From contig NZ_BNCI01000001.1 in assembly GCF_014656395.1 (NCBI RefSeq), positions 124,001 to 188,000 of the forward strand: a stretch of 64,000 nt of DNA, read 5' to 3'. The first letter of the stretch is position 1, and each line of letters begins with the position of its first letter. The notes beneath the pieces are model-generated. The model searched no databases and was not told where the DNA came from. It was given only the letters and a program-made list of their open reading frames with translations. Positions 16,377-24,984 of the stretch are shown here, one piece after another. The translations under genes and the position numbers were made by a program. Origin of the DNA: Kordiimonas sediminis. Lineage in GTDB: Bacteria; Pseudomonadota; Alphaproteobacteria; Sphingomonadales; Kordiimonadaceae.

Positions 16377-17084
16377 ATGCGCAGCATACTATCATTCATT
16401 GTTGGTTTCATTTTCCTTAGCCAAACCGCATGGGCCAATGATCTGCAAGTGATCGCCGTTGAATATCCGCCATATACTACTAGCAAGTCGCCATCAGGAG
16501 GCCTCAGCTTTGACCGGCTTAACAGCTTTATAACCAGCAAAGGTCTTCCAATACAGGTAGATGCCCTTATCCTGCCGCCTGGCCGCCTGCAGCTTTGTCA
16601 AGAACGGGGAGAATGGTGTGCAGCATTTTATCCCCCACCGGAAAATCAGCACGAAAACGTGCGACTTATCGAACTGGGGGAGAAAGTATTGCTGGGTCTG
16701 TATCGCCTGAAAGAGGAAACACCCTTTACCTGGCAACATCTAGAAGACCTGAAAGGTAAACATGTTGCCATTATGCGGCAGGATAAAAATAGTCGCTTTA
16801 ATCAGGCATTACTGGAAGCCGGTATCCATTTAATGTCAGTGGAGTCAAATATGAACAGTTTCAGGCTGGTCCTAAATGGCAGGGCCGATTACGCATTCGG
16901 CGATAATCTCTCGCTTGAAAGCACCCCGCTATCATCTGATGACAAAGCGCGCTTGCAATTCTCAGAAACAAAGCTGATGGAAGTGAATATCGGCATGTTC
17001 ATCAATTCAGAATGTCCTGAAATTGCCCCTTTCCTCCCTTATGCAACGAACACCAGTGAATATTGGACCCTTCGCCCGGAATAA
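16377..17084 (+). CDS. Orphan periplasmic solute-binding-like protein (SBP_bac_3)
   Basis: 235 residues with a clear signal peptide (SFIVGFIFLSQTAWA) and a short family-3 binding-protein body: VIAVEYPPYTT at the start, DLKGKHVAIMRQDKNSRF as the hinge, and NGRADYAFGDNLSL near the end. It is shorter than most transport binding proteins and has no permease beside it. Periplasmic location is likely; role and ligand are unknown. It is distant from the orphan at 10482 and not an obvious recent duplicate. Confidence 0.75.
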   Translation: MRSILSFIVGFIFLSQTAWANDLQVIAVEYPPYTTSKSPSGGLSFDRLNSFITSKGLPIQVDALILPPGRLQLCQERGEWCAAFYPPPENQHENVRLIELGEKVLLGLYRLKEETPFTWQHLEDLKGKHVAIMRQDKNSRFNQALLEAGIHLMSVESNMNSFRLVLNGRADYAFGDNLSLESTPLSSDDKARLQFSETKLMEVNIGMFINSECPEIAPFLPYATNTSEYWTLRPE

Positions 17085-17131
17085 CTATAGAGTGTTCTAT
17101 TGCTCGGGCCAAAAACGACCCTCCTGAAGAA

Positions 17132-18103
17132 CTAAACACCCATCTCCACATCAAGCTCCATAAACGGTAGGATATAGGACCAGATTTCAGACCGTACCGC
17201 GTCTGTTTCCTTCAGCATTTCATGCTTTGCATTCGCAATGACCTGAAAGTCGCAGTGTGGTAGCCGTGCAGCAAAATTTGTCATTGCTTCATTGTCAACG
17301 ATCTCGTCCTCTGCAGCCTGCAGCATCAAAACAGGTGTGTTAATCGCTTCGGCATACCCAGCTGCATTCAGCGTGTCTGTTGATGCAAGCGCCTCAACAA
17401 TCCAGCGGTAGGTAGCCCCGCCCACCGCCAGGTTTCTGTCTTGGTTAAATATAAAATGATCTTCGTCCTTAAAGCGTTCGTCGTCATGGGTTAATTTCTT
17501 GCGCCACCCCCAACGCCCCGTCTTGAAAGCCGTGTGGCCAGGCACATAAGAATGCCCCCACCCAAGCTTCACCATCAGTGCCGGAAGCCCTCTGAACAAC
17601 CAATCAGGTAAACCACCGCGTGCGATTCGCACCATCGGTGAGATGGTAACAGCACGGGCAACCATACTCCCGTGATCATGGAGAAAACGCAACGTCACAT
17701 GACTGCCTGCCGAGTGTGCCATAAGGGTAAAGGGCTTTGGCATCCCTGCTGCGCTGAGAGCTTCAAGCACAGCTTTCACATCCTTAATATGCGGGTCGAA
17801 ACTGGATAAATAATGCTTATCCCGGTCAGGGTCTTCGCGGTAACTTAATCCCTGACCACGCAGGTCAAGTCCTGCTACAGCAAACCCCAATTTATGCCAT
17901 AAGTGCATGTCTTCATAGAATTTTTCAATAAATTCCGTGCGGCCGGGAAGAAATACAACAGTGCCTTTGGTTGCACTAGCTTGCCCCGCATACCCCATAC
18001 GCAAATCGGCACCATCAAATGTTTTGATATACCGTGTGATAAATCCTTCGGGCGGTTGCAGGCGATTATCCTTAGCGTTCTGCATCCACTGTTTCATACC
18101 CAT
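17132..18103 (-). CDS. Alpha/beta hydrolase, lysophospholipase (PldB)-like
   Basis: 323 residues from the ATG at 18103 (GGGAG 8 bases upstream; a GTG at 18112 is the longer choice). Serine-aminopeptidase/lysophospholipase fold: oxyanion region VVFLPGRTEFIEKF, DLRGQGLS, the nucleophile elbow LMAHSAGSH (Ser in AHSAG), acid AAEDEIVD and histidine NAKHEMLKE. It lacks a signal peptide, so it probably acts in the cytoplasm on lysophospholipids or monoglycerides. Divergent from the pilus tadG gene. Confidence 0.85.
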   Translation of the reverse strand: MGMKQWMQNAKDNRLQPPEGFITRYIKTFDGADLRMGYAGQASATKGTVVFLPGRTEFIEKFYEDMHLWHKLGFAVAGLDLRGQGLSYREDPDRDKHYLSSFDPHIKDVKAVLEALSAAGMPKPFTLMAHSAGSHVTLRFLHDHGSMVARAVTISPMVRIARGGLPDWLFRGLPALMVKLGWGHSYVPGHTAFKTGRWGWRKKLTHDDERFKDEDHFIFNQDRNLAVGGATYRWIVEALASTDTLNAAGYAEAINTPVLMLQAAEDEIVDNEAMTNFAARLPHCDFQVIANAKHEMLKETDAVRSEIWSYILPFMELDVEMGV

Positions 18104-18257
18104 GCCCCGCACTCCCGACTACCGTTGAAAGATGGTTAAAATTTTATTCATCCATATACGAAATGACAAAGAATTTGCTATAGTCTATAGTACTTAGGCA
18201 CATGTATCGAGTATTTGTTTGGCCAGCAAAAATATAGACATAGACGGGTCAAATCTG

Positions 18258-19619
18258 ATGAAAAAAGAAATTTTATCTTCACTGTCACGACGAATCAAAG
18301 AAAATGATTCCGGAAGTATGATGACAATGACTGCATTTATAATGCCGGTTTTGATCGGCTTTATGGGTGTCGCTGTTGACATTAGTAACTGGTATTTGGA
18401 GAAGCGCGAAATGCAGTCTGTTACAGACATGGCAGCCATGGAAGCCGCGCACCTTCAGAATTATTATGACACGAATGAAGAAATCAAAACTGCTGTCAAG
18501 GCTTGGCTGGCAGATAAGGGGATTAATTCTGGCACTGATCAAGTAACCATCAACATCCCACCATCTTCTGGCAAATATAACGGCCTGAATGGTTTCGCCG
18601 AGATTCTAGTCGATAGAGATGAAGCGCTCTATTTTTCATCGGCCTTTTTTGCCCTGTTCAGTGGTGAAAACTTTGATGTTGAAGTTAGCACCCGTGCGGT
18701 AGCCGGAGGTATAGACCCAGGCGGGAATGCCTGTGTCGTCGCGTTCAATACAGCGGAACCTGGTGCCCTTGATTTTAGTGGTAATGCAGGCGTAGATGCC
18801 GAATGCGGCATCGCCACAAACAGCAACCACCTCCAGTCTATTGAGGTTGGTGGCACATCCGACGTCCTGGTTACTGACGTTTCCACTGCTGGCGATATTT
18901 ACGAGTTCGGAAATGGCAATCTTTCCCTACATGATGAGCAAAGTGGTTCGGTCAGCACATTTGCACCAGATTTTGAAGACCCTTTTGAAGATTTACCCTT
19001 TCCGTCGAATCAGGGCTGTGATCATGCAGGAACAGTTTCCCCGCATAAAAACGGCAGCGTCGAAGACCGTACGCTGGAACCCGGTGTATACTGCGGTGGT
19101 ATTGATATAGGGTCCGGTGTTGATATTCTACTGAAACCCGGCGTCTATTTTATTCAGGGAAGTGACCTGGAGATGCAGGGTAACATGTCAATCGACACAA
19201 CGGGTTATACCGGCTCTGATCCAGGTGTATCTTTCATTTTCACACAGGATAGTGGCGGCAATGTTGGCACTATCAGCAAGTGGAATGCCCAAGCTTCAGT
19301 TAACCTGACAGCGAAAAATTCCGGCGATTATGCGGGACTAATTTTTGCGCAGGACCCGGCAGCAGGCGATAATGATGTTCACATCAATGGTGGGGCCAAC
19401 ACTATTATTGACGGTGCTTTGTATCTGCCCAAAGGCGACCTGAAATTCAATGGCAACTCCAGCAATGATGGATGTTTGCTGCTGTATGCCGACACCATTG
19501 AGTTTACTGGTACGAATGATGTCAATATTGATATGGACGAAACGTTTTGTGAAGATCTGGGACTAAGCTCCGCGATCATTGGCTTGTCAAACCCCCGCGT
19601 AATACATCTGGTGGAATAA
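18258..19619 (+). CDS. tadG: TadG-like Flp pilus assembly protein
   Basis: 453 residues from the ATG at 18258; the frame opens earlier at a TTG. Residues 30-70 carry the Tad domain: SGSMMTMTAFIMPVLIGFMG followed by VDISNWYLEKREMQSVTDMAAMEAA. The rest is Gly/Asp/Asn-rich, predicted extracytoplasmic and rich in beta structure, with no recognisable von Willebrand A domain as in classical TadG. Four bases separate it from tadE, so tadG-tadE-tadE form one operon. TadG-type pseudopilins anchor to the inner membrane and are needed for pilus assembly or adhesion in the Tad system. Confidence 0.78.
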   Translation: MKKEILSSLSRRIKENDSGSMMTMTAFIMPVLIGFMGVAVDISNWYLEKREMQSVTDMAAMEAAHLQNYYDTNEEIKTAVKAWLADKGINSGTDQVTINIPPSSGKYNGLNGFAEILVDRDEALYFSSAFFALFSGENFDVEVSTRAVAGGIDPGGNACVVAFNTAEPGALDFSGNAGVDAECGIATNSNHLQSIEVGGTSDVLVTDVSTAGDIYEFGNGNLSLHDEQSGSVSTFAPDFEDPFEDLPFPSNQGCDHAGTVSPHKNGSVEDRTLEPGVYCGGIDIGSGVDILLKPGVYFIQGSDLEMQGNMSIDTTGYTGSDPGVSFIFTQDSGGNVGTISKWNAQASVNLTAKNSGDYAGLIFAQDPAAGDNDVHINGGANTIIDGALYLPKGDLKFNGNSSNDGCLLLYADTIEFTGTNDVNIDMDETFCEDLGLSSAIIGLSNPRVIHLVE

Positions 19620-19623
19620 TGAC

Positions 19624-20115
19624 ATGATCACTCTTAATCACATCAGGAAAAACACCTCAGGCAGCATAACCGTAGAAACTGCTTTGATTCTGCCCATACT
19701 AATATTAATGTGTATGGGAACAGTTGACCTTGCTCTTGCCATCAATCAAAAGATGATGCTTTCCAATGCGGTGCGGGCGGGCATGCAATACGGTATCGTC
19801 CATAAACCCATTGATGGTGATTATTCTGAAATTCTCGCAGCTGTCCGTAACGCGCTGCCAGACTCAGCCAGAAACACTGTAGTCCTGACATCCTCAATGC
19901 ACTGCAGTTGTCTTGATACAAATAACGCTATTGCATGCGTTAATTCATCTACAAACTCAGACACAATCTGTGATGACGGTTCCTTGCGCGCATCTTTTCT
20001 GAAAATTGAACTTAGAGCCACATACAATACACTTTTAAACTATCCTGGTGTTGTTGATGGCGGGCAGATTAATTTTCAGGAAGAAATTAATGTTCGTCTG
20101 AACGGAGGACACTAA
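19624..20115 (+). CDS. tadE: TadE-like pseudopilin
   Basis: 163 residues with the TadE pattern near the N-terminus: SGSITVETALILPILILMCM (Gly before the hydrophobic stretch, Glu at +5), the site cut by the prepilin peptidase. A Cys-containing loop (HCSCLDTNNAIACVN) and a C-terminal beta-rich part follow. TadE is a minor pilin processed like Flp. It overlaps the second TadE gene by one base (TAATG). Its four cysteines within about 25 residues suggest disulfides. Confidence 0.85.
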   Translation: MITLNHIRKNTSGSITVETALILPILILMCMGTVDLALAINQKMMLSNAVRAGMQYGIVHKPIDGDYSEILAAVRNALPDSARNTVVLTSSMHCSCLDTNNAIACVNSSTNSDTICDDGSLRASFLKIELRATYNTLLNYPGVVDGGQINFQEEINVRLNGGH

Positions 20116-20600
20116 TGAATACAATTCTGAAAGATACACTTTCCGCTTTTCGCAGGGCCCGCAGCGCTGAAGATGGCGTGATGGCAGTTGAATTTTCAAT
20201 ATTAGCCCCAGTATTTATTGGCGTCATATACATGATAATCGAGGTTGCTTTTATGACATATAGTCTTTCAGCAACCAATTATGCTGCGGAACAAGCTACG
20301 AGGTACGCTGCTGTCAATTATAATGCTACACCTGCGGAAATATCTGCTGTCGCCAGTCGAAATTTGCTTGGCCTGCACTCAGACAATGTAGAATCAATTG
20401 TGGTTACAAACCCAGCCACAGGAAACACTAGAAGTGTAAGCGTAAGTATTACCTATCGTTACACACCCTTTTTACCTGTTCACAAATTATTCGGCCGTAA
20501 AATTGCGCAGGAAGGTTTCTCCATTACAAGTTCATCACGTGGGTTTACATCCTCTTTGGCCTCCAACCTCCCCGGCTCTGTTTCTGGGCCATCGTCATAA
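20115..20600 (+). CDS. Second TadE/TadF-like pseudopilin
   Basis: 161 residues: a charged N-terminus (AFRRARSAEDG), then VMAVEFSILAPVFIGVIYMI with Glu at +5 after the glycine, and AAEQATRYAAVNYNATPAEI. This is the paralogous minor pilin (TadE or TadF) of the system. It is the last gene of the tadG-tadE-tadE operon; a perfect hairpin without a T-tract lies 30 bases beyond. Confidence 0.83.
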   Translation: MNTILKDTLSAFRRARSAEDGVMAVEFSILAPVFIGVIYMIIEVAFMTYSLSATNYAAEQATRYAAVNYNATPAEISAVASRNLLGLHSDNVESIVVTNPATGNTRSVSVSITYRYTPFLPVHKLFGRKIAQEGFSITSSSRGFTSSLASNLPGSVSGPSS

Positions 20601-20631
20601 GGCGCAAATCAGCCCGGCTTCTAAAAATTAA

Positions 20632-20662
20632 GATTCTCTAGGCTTAAAATGCCTAGAGAATC
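20632..20662 (+). other. Perfect 12-bp hairpin after the tadG-tadE operon
   Basis: GATTCTCTAGGC/GCCTAGAGAATC with a 7-base loop. It has no T-run on the plus strand; on the minus strand it is followed by TTAATTTTTAG. It may stabilise the 3' end of the operon mRNA or terminate weakly. Confidence 0.5.
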
Positions 20663-20935
20663 GCTTCCCCCGCTCAATCCCCCCTCTAAACAATACTTTG
20701 TCATTATCAAACATTCTGGCTTACTATATTCCAGTCAAAAGGAAATACTTGAACTTTGACGCGTATTTCATGCCCTGACAAGTATGAAGTGTACACTCGC
20801 ACAAGCAAAAAACCCACTCTAGGTTTCATTCCACGCGCCAAATAACCCTTATTTTTCAAGGAGTAAGGAATCTGGATAAATTTTTATCTATTTTTTAGAC
20901 AAATATCTTGTAACCATATGTAATATATGTATTTT

Positions 20936-20974
20936 TTAAATGACTTAACTAATTGTTAAGCATTGGTGTACAAT
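20936..20974 (+). promoter_or_regulatory. flp promoter with CtrA-type box
   Basis: The full CtrA consensus TTAA-N7-TTAA occurs at 20945-20959 (N7 = CTAATTG), with a further TTAA at 20936-20939. It overlaps a possible -35 (TTAACT, 20945-20950) placed 18 bases before TACAAT (20969-20974), about 40 bases upstream of the flp start. The rest of the 20601-21012 gap is AT-rich and shows no gene. Confidence 0.6.
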
Positions 20975-21012
20975 ATCGTTGTCATCGAAACTTTGGTAGC
21001 TGGAGAAATAAA

Positions 21013-21201
21013 ATGACCAAATTGTTGAAGAAACTACGTAAGAATGAAGAAGGCGCGACTGCAATCGAATACGGTTTGATCGCTGCTCTTATCGCTGTTG
21101 TAATCATCACTGCACTGACAAGCGTTGGCAGCAACCTGTCATCTACTTTCAGCAGCATTGCTAATGCGGTATCAAGTGCTAACAACGCTGGCACCAACTA
21201 A
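21013..21201 (+). CDS. flp: Flp/Fap family major pilin
   Basis: 62 residues from the ATG at 21013 with GGAG upstream; the frame opens at 20953, but that extension overlaps the promoter. A short basic leader ends at Gly14, followed by ATAIEYGLIAALIAVVIITA with Glu at +5 and Tyr at +6, the conserved Flp motif, then a Ser/Asn-rich tail. Cleavage by CpaA after Gly14 gives a 48-residue pilin. It stands alone between its own promoter and terminator, so it can be expressed far above the assembly genes. Confidence 0.95.
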   Translation: MTKLLKKLRKNEEGATAIEYGLIAALIAVVIITALTSVGSNLSSTFSSIANAVSSANNAGTN

Positions 21202-21247
21202 TTTGGGCCGACTGATACTGATCAGAAATATATACTTCTGATTTTAT

Positions 21248-21279
21248 AGCCGCTGGAAGTAAGCTTCCGGCGGCTTTAT
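21248..21279 (+). terminator. Terminator of flp
   Basis: AGCCGC-TGGAAG-TAAG-CTTCCG-GCGGCT: a stem of about 12 bp followed by TTTATTATA. It separates flp from cpaA and would let pilin mRNA exceed the downstream genes. Confidence 0.8.
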
Positions 21280-21316
21280 TATACCGAGACACTAAAAACA
21301 CATATCAGGCACATTA

Positions 21317-21802
21317 ATGAGTTTAGTATTCGGAAGCATCTATCTACTATCAGCAGGCTTACTGTTGGTGGCAGCATACACAGATTTTAAGGACCGTCTG
21401 ATCCCAAACTGGATTTCAGTAGCCCTGATCTGCCTCTATGCGATTCTTGCTGGCATGCTGATATGGTTCGCCGATTCCTCAATCTTACCCACGCTTGTAT
21501 ATCCCTTTGGGGTTGCAGCCGCTGTGTTTGCTTTTGGTTTGTTTTTATTCGCCAAAAACATCATGGGCGGTGGGGACATTAAGCTTTTAACGGCGATGAG
21601 CCTGTTCGCGGGAACCCGATTCATAGGTAGTTTTCTTATTTATACTGCTATTATCGGGGGAATTATTGCTTTAGTTATGGTAATCTATAAACAAATAGTG
21701 CAAGATTCTGGTAAGAAAGCGTCGCAAGTACCTTATGGAATTGCGATTTCGCTTAGTGGGGTTTGGGTTTTGTATCAAAAATACATACAATTTGATCAAT
21801 AA
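21317..21802 (+). CDS. cpaA: Prepilin peptidase CpaA/TadV (A24 family)
   Basis: 161 residues, polytopic. The two catalytic aspartates lie in AYTDFKDRLIPNW and MGGGDIKLLTAM, the standard A24 motifs. The short form lacks the N-terminal methylase domain, as is normal in Tad systems. It cleaves the Flp and TadE leaders in the inner membrane. First gene after the flp terminator; about 70 bases separate it from cpaB. Confidence 0.93.
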   Translation: MSLVFGSIYLLSAGLLLVAAYTDFKDRLIPNWISVALICLYAILAGMLIWFADSSILPTLVYPFGVAAAVFAFGLFLFAKNIMGGGDIKLLTAMSLFAGTRFIGSFLIYTAIIGGIIALVMVIYKQIVQDSGKKASQVPYGIAISLSGVWVLYQKYIQFDQ

Positions 21803-21872
21803 TGCATACGAACCATTAACCTTGGTAGTGCCATAGTATTCGAACTGCTAGAGAATCAGGGAGTAGCAGGTC

Positions 21873-22871
21873 ATGAACGGAAGAAATATAATTTTATTGA
21901 TCGCAGCAATTGTTGGGGTCGTTTTGGTTGTTATTCTTACGCAGTCCTTCCTTGAAGGAGCACAGCGACAAGCAACGACCACCGCACAGCGTCCAGTTGT
22001 TGCGAATGAGCAAATCATGGTTGCTGCAAGGAAATTGCCGCGCGGTACAATTCTGACTATTAAAGACTTTAAATGGCAGGACTGGCCCAAAGACGCCATG
22101 AACCCAGCCTATCTACAGCGAAAAACCAGCAAAATGGAAGATCTGCAGGGCAAGGTGGTTTTGGATACTATTGCAGAAGCTGCACCCATTACCCAAACAT
22201 CGCTTGTATCGATGGGCCAGCGTGGTTACATGGCGGCAATCCTGACCCCAGGAATGCGCGCTGTCACTATTAAACTGAATTCAATCGCAGGTGTTGCGGG
22301 TTTCATTTTCCCTGGTGACCGTGTTGATCTGCTGCTGACACAAAACATCCCTGACCCAAAAACCGGTATCGCTAAAAACATCACAGAGACAATTCTGGAG
22401 AATGTGCGCATACTGGGTATCGATACCAGAACAGAAAAAGCTGAAAATGTTGCACGTCCAGGCAAATCGGCAACCATTGAAGTGACACCAAAGATTGCGG
22501 AAAAGCTTGCAATCGTGCCCCGTCTTGGAAGCCTTTCTCTTGCCCTGCGCCCACTAGCACAAGAAGGCGAGCCCGATGACCAGATCATTGAAACGGCTGT
22601 GCTGGAACGTGCTTATACAGAATCAGCCGAGATTTCCCGTTTCCGGACGAAATTCAACGAAGAATCTGAAGAAGAAAAGAAGAAAAACACCTTGATTGTG
22701 CGTCGTGGTGGACGGATGCGTCAGATGGAAATTGATGCTGATAATGAGATCGATCGCGCAAGAGCACAGGGAGAGGCGATCGGGGAAGCATATGCCCGGG
22801 CGCAACAAGAATCAGCCACACCCGTAGAGGGCCAGGCAGGCGATGTTGATGATGAGGGGACGGATCCATGA
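21873..22871 (+). CDS. cpaB: Flp pilus assembly protein CpaB/RcpC
   Basis: 332 residues: an N-terminal membrane anchor (IILLIAAIVGVVLVVILTQ), an SAF domain (VVANEQIMVAARKLPRGTIL) and the RcpC-type domain (GMRAVTIKLNSIAGVAGFIFPGDRVDLLLTQ). A charged acidic tail follows. CpaB lies in the periplasm and supports secretin assembly. Its last codons overlap the cpaC start by 4 bases (ATGA). Confidence 0.93.
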   Translation: MNGRNIILLIAAIVGVVLVVILTQSFLEGAQRQATTTAQRPVVANEQIMVAARKLPRGTILTIKDFKWQDWPKDAMNPAYLQRKTSKMEDLQGKVVLDTIAEAAPITQTSLVSMGQRGYMAAILTPGMRAVTIKLNSIAGVAGFIFPGDRVDLLLTQNIPDPKTGIAKNITETILENVRILGIDTRTEKAENVARPGKSATIEVTPKIAEKLAIVPRLGSLSLALRPLAQEGEPDDQIIETAVLERAYTESAEISRFRTKFNEESEEEKKKNTLIVRRGGRMRQMEIDADNEIDRARAQGEAIGEAYARAQQESATPVEGQAGDVDDEGTDP

Positions 22872-24316
22872 GGAAAGCTCTTAGGCAAGCAGGGCTGATA
22901 ACAGCAACAGGTTTACTACTTAGTGTTGCTACCCCTGCTCTTTCCAGTGACATTAATCAGGGGGCTGACATTATTCCCCCGGCTGAAACAATTCTTCCGC
23001 TTGAGGCAAGCAAAGGAAAGTTGATCAGACTAAGTCGCCCCGCAACAGAGGTTTTTGTTGTCGACGCGTCTGTAGCTGATGTTCAGGTTAAATCTAATCA
23101 CCTGATCTATGTATTTGGTAAAACGCCGGGTGAGACCACCTTGTACGCCATGGACGAAAATGATCAGACCATTTACAGCACGACCGTGCAGGTTACGCGC
23201 AACCTGAATTCCCTGAATTCATCTTTCGCACAACTTCTGCCAGACCGTGACATCCGGGCACGCATGCTGGGCGGTGTTATTGTCATTGACGGTGCCGTTG
23301 CATCCCCCGAGGAGGCAGACACAGCAGAAAGCCTTGCCCGTGCAACTGTCGGTGAAGAAGGACAGGTTTTAAATAAACTCAAAATCACCCAACCAACACA
23401 GGTAAACCTGCGTGTTCGCGTTGCCGAAGTATCTCGCTCCGTCCTGAAAGAGCTTGGCTTTAACTGGGAAGGTGGTTTTTTCAAGTCTGGTTGGGGTATT
23501 GGCCTGGCACAGGGCCGGGATATTGTTGAAACAATTGCCGACCCTATAACCGGCCTGCCAACCAAAATTTTCACTTCTGGCGAAGCACCGAGCATATACG
23601 GTGATATCGTTGACATTGGATCTAACCATGTTCTGGACCTCAATTATGCCATTGATGCTCTCGACAACAACGGCATGATCACAGTACTTGCGGAACCTAA
23701 TCTGACCGCAATGTCGGGGGAAAGCGCGAACTTCCTCGCGGGTGGTGAATTTCCGGTTCCTATCCCTAACAGGAACGGCAATATCGCCATCGAATATAAG
23801 CAATTTGGTGTTCGGTTGGACTTTAGCCCAACGGTTCTCAACACAGGTCGTATTTCCGTCCATGTTCGCCCTGAGGTTAGTGAACTTTCTTCAGCCGGCG
23901 CCATTGTAATTCAGGGGATTAGTGTTCCTGCGCTAAGTTCCAGAAAAGCGGAAACAACGGTTGAACTGGGATCCGGCGAATCATTTGCAATCGCGGGGCT
24001 TATTCAAAATACCACGACGCAAGCTGCGGATAAAATCCCGGGACTGGGTGATATTCCAATCCTTGGTGCACTCTTCAAGTCAGAGCAGTTTAAACGCAAC
24101 GAATCAGAGCTGCTGATTGTCGTAACTCCGTATGTGGTACGACCGGTATCTGATCGCCAGCTAAGCCTGCCCACAGACGGTTTTGTGGCGCCGGGTGATA
24201 TGGAACGCTATCTGAAAAACCGGCAGTGGAAACCAAATGTCGCTAACAAAGCTGGCAAAAGCGATGCTGCCCAAGGGCCATCCCGCAAGCAGCGCGCTGG
24301 CTTCCAGCTGAAGTAA
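22868..24316 (+). CDS. cpaC: Outer-membrane secretin CpaC/RcpA
   Basis: 482 residues with a signal peptide (LLLSVATPALSS). N-terminal pilus/BON-like domains (RLSRPATEVFVVDASVADVQ; ARMLGGVIVIDGAV), then the secretin core with VLAEPNLTAMSGESANFLAGGE and VPALSSRKAETTVELGSGES, ending in FKRNESELLIVVTPYVVRP, the secretin signature. It forms the outer-membrane channel for the Flp pilus. Confidence 0.95.
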   Translation: MRKALRQAGLITATGLLLSVATPALSSDINQGADIIPPAETILPLEASKGKLIRLSRPATEVFVVDASVADVQVKSNHLIYVFGKTPGETTLYAMDENDQTIYSTTVQVTRNLNSLNSSFAQLLPDRDIRARMLGGVIVIDGAVASPEEADTAESLARATVGEEGQVLNKLKITQPTQVNLRVRVAEVSRSVLKELGFNWEGGFFKSGWGIGLAQGRDIVETIADPITGLPTKIFTSGEAPSIYGDIVDIGSNHVLDLNYAIDALDNNGMITVLAEPNLTAMSGESANFLAGGEFPVPIPNRNGNIAIEYKQFGVRLDFSPTVLNTGRISVHVRPEVSELSSAGAIVIQGISVPALSSRKAETTVELGSGESFAIAGLIQNTTTQAADKIPGLGDIPILGALFKSEQFKRNESELLIVVTPYVVRPVSDRQLSLPTDGFVAPGDMERYLKNRQWKPNVANKAGKSDAAQGPSRKQRAGFQLK

Positions 24317-24328
24317 CAGGAGGAAATC

Positions 24329-24967
24329 ATGCAAAAAGTACAGAAAGCTCTTCGTCTTCTCGTTCTTCCCGTTACTGCCCTCACGCTGGGTGCCTGTAAT
24401 GGTCAGGACTATGGTCTTGCTAAGACAGCAGACAATGAAATACGTGGCAGCGTCCAGATGGTACGCTTGCCGTACCGCATAGCGGCGGAACCTGACGGCA
24501 CAGATACACCGTCCCACGTAACCTATGCGGGGCTTGATAAATTCCTCGCCAGCATTGACGTTGGTTACGGCGATGTCTTGTTGCTTGACTCTGGCGCAGG
24601 CACTGCGCCTGGACGTGCAGACGCAATTGCCTCCTTCATCAAGGCCCGCGGACTTGAATATGGCGGTGTACAGGTTTTGGGTCCAAGTCCCCTGGACGGT
24701 GATTTAATCCTGTATGTTGAACGGCATATTTATGAGCCACCAGCCTGCGACAACTGGGAAGCAGAATTAACCGACGACCGCAGAAACAACCCGGCAGCTC
24801 GACATGGCTGTGCGAACGAACGCGCTCTTGGTCTGATGGTAGCGGACCCCCGGGACCTTGTAGGTGGTAAAAAGGGTGAAACCAGAACAGACCCTTCCGT
24901 CAAGGCCGTCGCAGCGGACCGTGCACGCGCAGCAAAAGCTGGTGCCTTCTCGACAACGAAGAACTAA
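24329..24967 (+). CDS. cpaD: Flp pilus assembly lipoprotein CpaD
   Basis: 212 residues with a lipobox (LTLGAC, Cys about residue 18). The conserved CpaD region includes VDVGYGDVLLLDSGAGT, the paired Cys in ACDNWEAELTDDRRNNPAARHGC, and LGLMVADPRDLVGGK. CpaD is an outer-membrane lipoprotein that helps localise or stabilise the secretin. It has a GGAGGA ribosome binding site and sits 12 bases after cpaC. Confidence 0.92.
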   Translation: MQKVQKALRLLVLPVTALTLGACNGQDYGLAKTADNEIRGSVQMVRLPYRIAAEPDGTDTPSHVTYAGLDKFLASIDVGYGDVLLLDSGAGTAPGRADAIASFIKARGLEYGGVQVLGPSPLDGDLILYVERHIYEPPACDNWEAELTDDRRNNPAARHGCANERALGLMVADPRDLVGGKKGETRTDPSVKAVAADRARAAKAGAFSTTKN

Positions 24968-24984
24968 GGGTAAGGTCTAGACAC

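Noticed and set aside
10482-17084. The two orphan binding proteins as a recent duplication
   Set aside because: They differ in length and show little similarity outside the general fold.
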